This document shows, in pieces, positions 30,982 to 33,887 of a DNA stretch of 33,887 nucleotides (positions are counted from its first letter, which is position 1; every line of letters starts with the position of its first letter). The DNA is from Enhydrobacter aerosaccus (GTDB lineage Bacteria > Pseudomonadota > Alphaproteobacteria > Reyranellales > Reyranellaceae), in assembly GCA_903915535.1 (NCBI GenBank), contig CAIWTJ010000120.1, positions 1 to 33,887 on the forward strand, in the 5' to 3' direction. Made by a program: the position numbers and the translations under genes. Under the pieces are notes generated by a model that was not told the origin of the DNA, ran no database searches, and saw only the letters and a program-made list of their open reading frames with translations.

Positions 30982-31959
30982 ATGCTGCGACGGACGTTCT
31001 CTTTGGCCATCGCATCGAGCGGTCTCGGCGCGACGATCGCCCGCGCGCAGCAGGGCAAGGCCGTTTCCCCCGGCGCTCCCCGCATCGCCCTCCTCGATCC
31101 CTATCCCGAGTCCGACCCGTTCAACGCCGAACTCGTGACCGTGTTCGGCCAGGGCGGCATCGTCGACGGCAAGACCGTCACTTTCGACTGGGCCTATGCC
31201 GACGGCGACATGGCCCGCCTGCCCGCGCTCGCGGCGGCGCTGGCCGGCCGCCGCCCCGCCGCCGTCATCGCCTTCGGCGAGCCCGCGATCCGCGCCGCGC
31301 GGCAGGCCATGCCCACCGTGCCGATCGTGGCCGGCAGCGACGACCTGGTGGGCGAAGGCTTCGCGACCAGCCTCGGCCGGTCGAGCGGCACCGTCACCGG
31401 CTTCAGCATCCTGGCCTCCGAGCTCAACGCCAAGCGGCTGGAATTCCTGAAGGCAGCGGTGCCCGCGGCCCGGCGCATCGGCGTGCTGTGGGATCCCGAC
31501 ACCGGCACGTTCCATCTCGAGACGCTGCGCCGCACGGCGGCGGGCCTCGCGGTCGAGCTCCGGATCGAGGAGGTGCGCCGCCTCGACGACGTCGCGCGCG
31601 CCTTCGGGACATTCGCGGACTGGCACGCCGAGGCGATCAACGTGCTGGCCTCGCCGCTGGTGCATGCGGTGCGCGGGCCGGTGATCGAACGCGCCAACGC
31701 CGCGCGCCTGCCCGCGATCTACCAATGGGGCGAGACCGCCGCGGCGGGCGGCCTGATGTCCTACGGCCCGTTCCACCGCGAGGCGTTCCGCGTCATGGCG
31801 CGGCAGCTCGAGCGGGTGCTGAAAGGCACGAAGCCGGGCGACGTGCCCGTCGAGCAGCCGACGGAATTCGAACTCGTGCTCAACATGAAGACCGCGCGCG
31901 CGATCGGTCTGGTCTTTCCACCGTCGCTGATCGCCCGCGCCGACCGGGTGATCGAGTGA
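30982..31959 (+). CDS. ABC_sub_bind-family periplasmic binding protein
   Basis: A 325-residue protein of the ABC_sub_bind (PF04392) type: signal peptide ending ARA (residues 20-22), IALLDPYPESDPFNAEL, AVIAFGEPAIRAARQAMPTVPIV, RIGVLWDPDTGTFHLET, and a C-terminal FELVLNMKTARAIGLVFPPS, very typical of the family. Some members bind tryptophan or tyrosine, but most ligands are unknown. No transporter genes follow; instead its GTGA overlap (31956-31959) couples it to a zinc-ribbon membrane protein gene. This unusual partnership suggests a sensing rather than a transport role, an inference. The ATG at 30982 has a weak ribosome site. Confidence 0.9.
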   Translation: MLRRTFSLAIASSGLGATIARAQQGKAVSPGAPRIALLDPYPESDPFNAELVTVFGQGGIVDGKTVTFDWAYADGDMARLPALAAALAGRRPAAVIAFGEPAIRAARQAMPTVPIVAGSDDLVGEGFATSLGRSSGTVTGFSILASELNAKRLEFLKAAVPAARRIGVLWDPDTGTFHLETLRRTAAGLAVELRIEEVRRLDDVARAFGTFADWHAEAINVLASPLVHAVRGPVIERANAARLPAIYQWGETAAAGGLMSYGPFHREAFRVMARQLERVLKGTKPGDVPVEQPTEFELVLNMKTARAIGLVFPPSLIARADRVIE

Positions 31960-32252
31960 CCGACGCCGAGCGGTACCGGGCGGCCTGGCGAAAGCGAAAG
32001 CTCCGCACCTGGGCGCTCGCGGCGATGATCATGGCGCTGCTGATCGGGCTCAGGCTCGCCGACGGCAACCTCGCGCTGTCGGCGGCCTGCGTGGCCGGCA
32101 TCGCGGCCGCGGTGGTCTGGTTCTACCGCTTCCGCTGCCCGCGCTGCGACGCGCCCTTCGTCCGCAACTGGGTGGTCGACCTGATGGAAGCGACGTCGCG
32201 CAAGAGCCGATGCCAGAAGTGCGGCCTGGAACTGAACCAGATCCCGCCATGA
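31956..32252 (+). CDS. Two-helix membrane protein with zinc ribbon, paralogue 2
   Basis: A 98-residue protein starting at GTG 31956 inside the stop of the binding-protein gene. Plan: TDAERYRAAWRKRK, two hydrophobic spans (about 18-34 and 40-55), WFYRFRCPRCDAPF and CQKCGLELNQIPP. The frame is open far upstream but only as a shadow of the binding-protein gene. It overlaps the next gene by 4 bases (ATGA at 32249-32252). It is the smallest of the three paralogues and replaces CPRCG by CPRCD. Function unknown. Confidence 0.75.
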   Translation: MTDAERYRAAWRKRKLRTWALAAMIMALLIGLRLADGNLALSAACVAGIAAAVVWFYRFRCPRCDAPFVRNWVVDLMEATSRKSRCQKCGLELNQIPP

Positions 32253-32578
32253 CCGACACCGGCCGATACGAGGCGGCCTGGGCAGCGCGGCGGCAGCGTT
32301 ACGGACTCTACTACGCCCTGCTGGCCGCCCTGCTGGCCATCACGGTCGGCACGCTGGCGGCGCCCGATCGCCTGCCCGTGGCGCCGATCGGCGTGATCGT
32401 CTTCGCCATCGCCGGCATGCTGGGCGCCACCCGCTGGTTCTACCGGTTCCGCTGCCCGCGCTGCGGCGAGGTCTTCTGGAGCCAATGGGCGCAGAAGCCG
32501 CGCATTACGGAGAGCGGCCCGCAGGCGTGCGAACATTGCGGCCTGAAGGGAGATGAAATCCCGGGAGAGGCACCGTGA
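32249..32578 (+). CDS. Two-helix membrane protein with zinc ribbon, paralogue 3
   Basis: A 109-residue protein with MTDTGRYEAAWAARRQRYG, two hydrophobic spans (about 19-36 and 44-61), WFYRFRCPRCGEVF and CEHCGLKGDEIPGEAP. The ATG at 32249 overlaps the previous stop and its own stop overlaps the next start (GTGA at 32575-32578). It is closest in its N-terminus to paralogue 1 (xxYEAAWAA). Tandem paralogues with coupled translation suggest a hetero-oligomeric membrane complex, which is inference. Confidence 0.78.
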   Translation: MTDTGRYEAAWAARRQRYGLYYALLAALLAITVGTLAAPDRLPVAPIGVIVFAIAGMLGATRWFYRFRCPRCGEVFWSQWAQKPRITESGPQACEHCGLKGDEIPGEAP

Positions 32579-33060
32579 GCAAGGCCGGAGCCTTCGACTG
32601 GCACAGCAGCAAGATCACGCCCGCCACGCCGATCACGCCGGACTATCGCAACACCCAGAACGTGCGGCGCTTCTTCACGGCGCGCTGCGGCGAGCATTTC
32701 AAGTTCGACGTAGCGTTCATGGCGTGGATGAAGGCCGGCAGCGGCAAGACCATGGGAGATGCCGTGGCCGAGTGGCTGCGGCGCGAGAAGAAGAAGCAGA
32801 AGCCCTCCTCCGGGAGGGGCGCCGCGAGCAAGGCCGGGACCGTGGACTGGCACAGCAGCAAGATCACGCCACGCACGCCGATCACGCCGGACTATCGCAA
32901 CACCCGGAACGTGCGGCGCTTCTTCAAGGCGCGCTGCGGCGAGCATTTCAAGTTCGACCTATCGTTCATGGGCTGGATCAAAGCGGGCAGCGGCAAGACG
33001 ATGGGCGATGCCGTCCAGGAGTGGCTGCGTCGCGAGAAGAAGAAATCCACCTCATCCTGA
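32575..33060 (+). CDS. Tandemly duplicated DUF6434-like protein
   Basis: A 161-residue protein made of two copies of one ~73-residue domain: residues 2-74 and 85-157, with 63 of 73 positions identical, joined by QKPSSGRGAA. Each copy reads DWHSSKITP...TPITPDYRNT.NVRRFF.ARCGEHFKFD (shown in parts), then KAGSGKTMGDAV.EWLRREKKK. I recall this pattern as DUF6434, usually a single copy; function unknown. The basic tails and aromatic residues hint at nucleic-acid binding, unproven. The GTG start overlaps the previous gene, and the last codons and stop lie in a family A repeat. The domain also survives as a fragment at 30365-30415. Confidence 0.82.
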   Translation: MSKAGAFDWHSSKITPATPITPDYRNTQNVRRFFTARCGEHFKFDVAFMAWMKAGSGKTMGDAVAEWLRREKKKQKPSSGRGAASKAGTVDWHSSKITPRTPITPDYRNTRNVRRFFKARCGEHFKFDLSFMGWIKAGSGKTMGDAVQEWLRREKKKSTSS

Positions 33061-33154
33061 GGAGCGCGTAGCGCGTCTCGAAGGATGGGAACGCGCACCT
33101 TGCCCGTAGCCCATCCTTCGAGACGCGGCCTTGCGGCCGCTCCTCAGGATGAGG
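33050..33154. repeat. Palindromic repeat family A, complete copy
   Basis: Left half 33050-33089, 20-base spacer 33090-33109 (AACGCGCACCTTGCCCGTAG) and inverted right half 33110-33154. The repeat provides the last codons and TGA stop of the DUF6434-like gene, so its insertion may have changed that gene's C-terminus. Confidence 0.9.
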
Positions 33155-33189
33155 TTATCTCTCGGGCAATCAATCGAGGAAACCCAGCC

Positions 33190-33887
33190 ATGACCACCGC
33201 CACAACCATCACCGAACTGCGCTCGACGCTCCTGCAGGTGCCGTGGCGCGGGGATCCGCCGCCGGCGGGGATCCTGGCGGCGCCGGTGCGCGATCTCTAC
33301 GTGCTCGAGATCGAGACGCAGGGCGGGCTCACGGGCATGAGCTACCTGATGCCGTTGCGCGGCGGGATGCACACGATCGATGCGGCGATGAAGGAGCTGA
33401 TCGCGCCGCACGTGATCGGCCGCGACGCGACCGAGATCGAGGGCATCTGGCAGACCTTATATAAGAGCAACTTCTGGCTGGGCCGCATGGGCGTCACAGT
33501 GTTCGCGCAGAGCGCCGTCGACATGGCGCTGTGGGACATCGTGGGCAAGCGCGCGGGCCTGCCGCTCTTCAGGCTGTGGGGCGCGGCGCGCACCGAGATT
33601 CCCGCCTACGGCTCGGGCTGCTTCAGGGGCTTCGGGCGCGACGGCATGATCCGGCGCGCGAAGGAGTTCACCGCGCAGGGGCTGAAGGCGATCAAGATGC
33701 AGGTCGCGCACATCAGGCCGTGGCGCGAGGACGTCGAGAACGTGAAGGCGATGCGCGAGGCGATGGGCGGCGGCGTCGAGATCATGATCGACGTCAACAT
33801 GGGCTGGGACGCCGACACCGCGATCCAGGCCGGCCACCGCATCGACGAGTTCGATCCCTACTGGCTGGAGGAGCCGGTGATCGCCGA
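33190..33887 (+). CDS. Enolase-superfamily (mandelate racemase-like) enzyme, 3' end outside window
   Basis: The first 232 codons of a mandelate racemase/muconate-lactonizing-type enzyme, about 60 percent of a usual 360-380 residue member. The capping domain (1-125) leads into the barrel: FAQSAVDMALWDIVGKRAGLPL, then GLKAIKMQV, the metal-binding Asp in IMIDVNMGW and the Glu in WLEEPVIA. In the KxK site typical of racemases the second Lys is Gln (K-M-Q), implying different chemistry, perhaps a dehydratase. The ATG at 33190 follows GAGGA at 33176-33180. It is separated from the previous gene by a repeat and seems to start a new unit. Substrate unknown. Confidence 0.9.
   Translation, partial: MTTATTITELRSTLLQVPWRGDPPPAGILAAPVRDLYVLEIETQGGLTGMSYLMPLRGGMHTIDAAMKELIAPHVIGRDATEIEGIWQTLYKSNFWLGRMGVTVFAQSAVDMALWDIVGKRAGLPLFRLWGAARTEIPAYGSGCFRGFGRDGMIRRAKEFTAQGLKAIKMQVAHIRPWREDVENVKAMREAMGGGVEIMIDVNMGWDADTAIQAGHRIDEFDPYWLEEPVIA

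Noticed and set aside
13173..33154. Repeated palindromes as a possible CRISPR array
   Set aside because: Copies are kilobases apart, palindromic at ~40-base halves and lack regular unique spacers; no cas genes.

Overview
The window looks like chromosomal DNA of a GC-rich alphaproteobacterium. Evidence: the gene order purC-purS-purQ-purL-bolA-grxD, an alphaproteobacterial-type S4 with a GTG start, and many short palindromic intergenic repeats ending in CCTCATCCTGAGGAG / GTCTCGAAGGATGGG, a type common in Hyphomicrobiales- and Rhodospirillales-like genomes. A Reyranella-like genus is possible, but I cannot establish it from sequence alone. No tRNA, rRNA or CRISPR array was recognised.

Layout. 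1-1.2 kb: a ferritin-like diiron protein, divergent from the purine genes. 1.3-5.9 kb: a tight housekeeping run purC-purS-purQ-purL (de novo purine synthesis, with the three-part FGAM synthase) followed by bolA and a CGFS glutaredoxin, an Fe-S trafficking pair. 5.9-6.1 kb: a dense block of perfect hairpins. 6.1-8.5 kb: a DODA-type ring-opening dioxygenase divergent from a family-5 solute-binding protein. 8.5-11.7 kb: a decayed accessory patch with an orphan phage terminase, a truncated phage gene, a HEPN-like fragment on the opposite strand, a small zinc-ribbon gene of lower GC and a possibly frameshifted small gene. 11.8-13.2 kb: a tandem repeat and a divergent flavodoxin-like reductase / HxlR regulator pair. 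13.3-16.1 kb: an amidohydrolase followed by a second family-5 solute-binding protein, paralogous to the first. 16.1-22.1 kb (minus strand): an RND efflux pump with its adaptor, translationally linked to an AMI1-like amidase and an AtzH/HpxZ-like protein. 22.1-24.9 kb: rpsD with its own promoter and terminator, then OsmC-like and TrmJ-like genes, and a small membrane protein. 25-27.7 kb: an EmrAB-type efflux pair. 27.7-28.3 kb: a GIY-YIG nuclease gene lying exactly between two inverted repeat halves. 28.4-30 kb: citramalate synthase. 30-33.1 kb: a little-known gene set in which three paralogous two-helix/zinc-ribbon proteins, an ABC_sub_bind lipid-free binding protein and a tandemly duplicated DUF6434-like protein are linked by 4-base start/stop overlaps. 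33.2 kb to the end: an enolase-superfamily gene cut by the window edge.

The best candidates for something undescribed are the GIY-YIG gene nested in the palindromic repeat, the zinc-ribbon/DUF6434 operon with a decayed second copy 2 kb away, and the multi-hairpin block after grxD. All family names come from motif recognition and were not checked by a database search.
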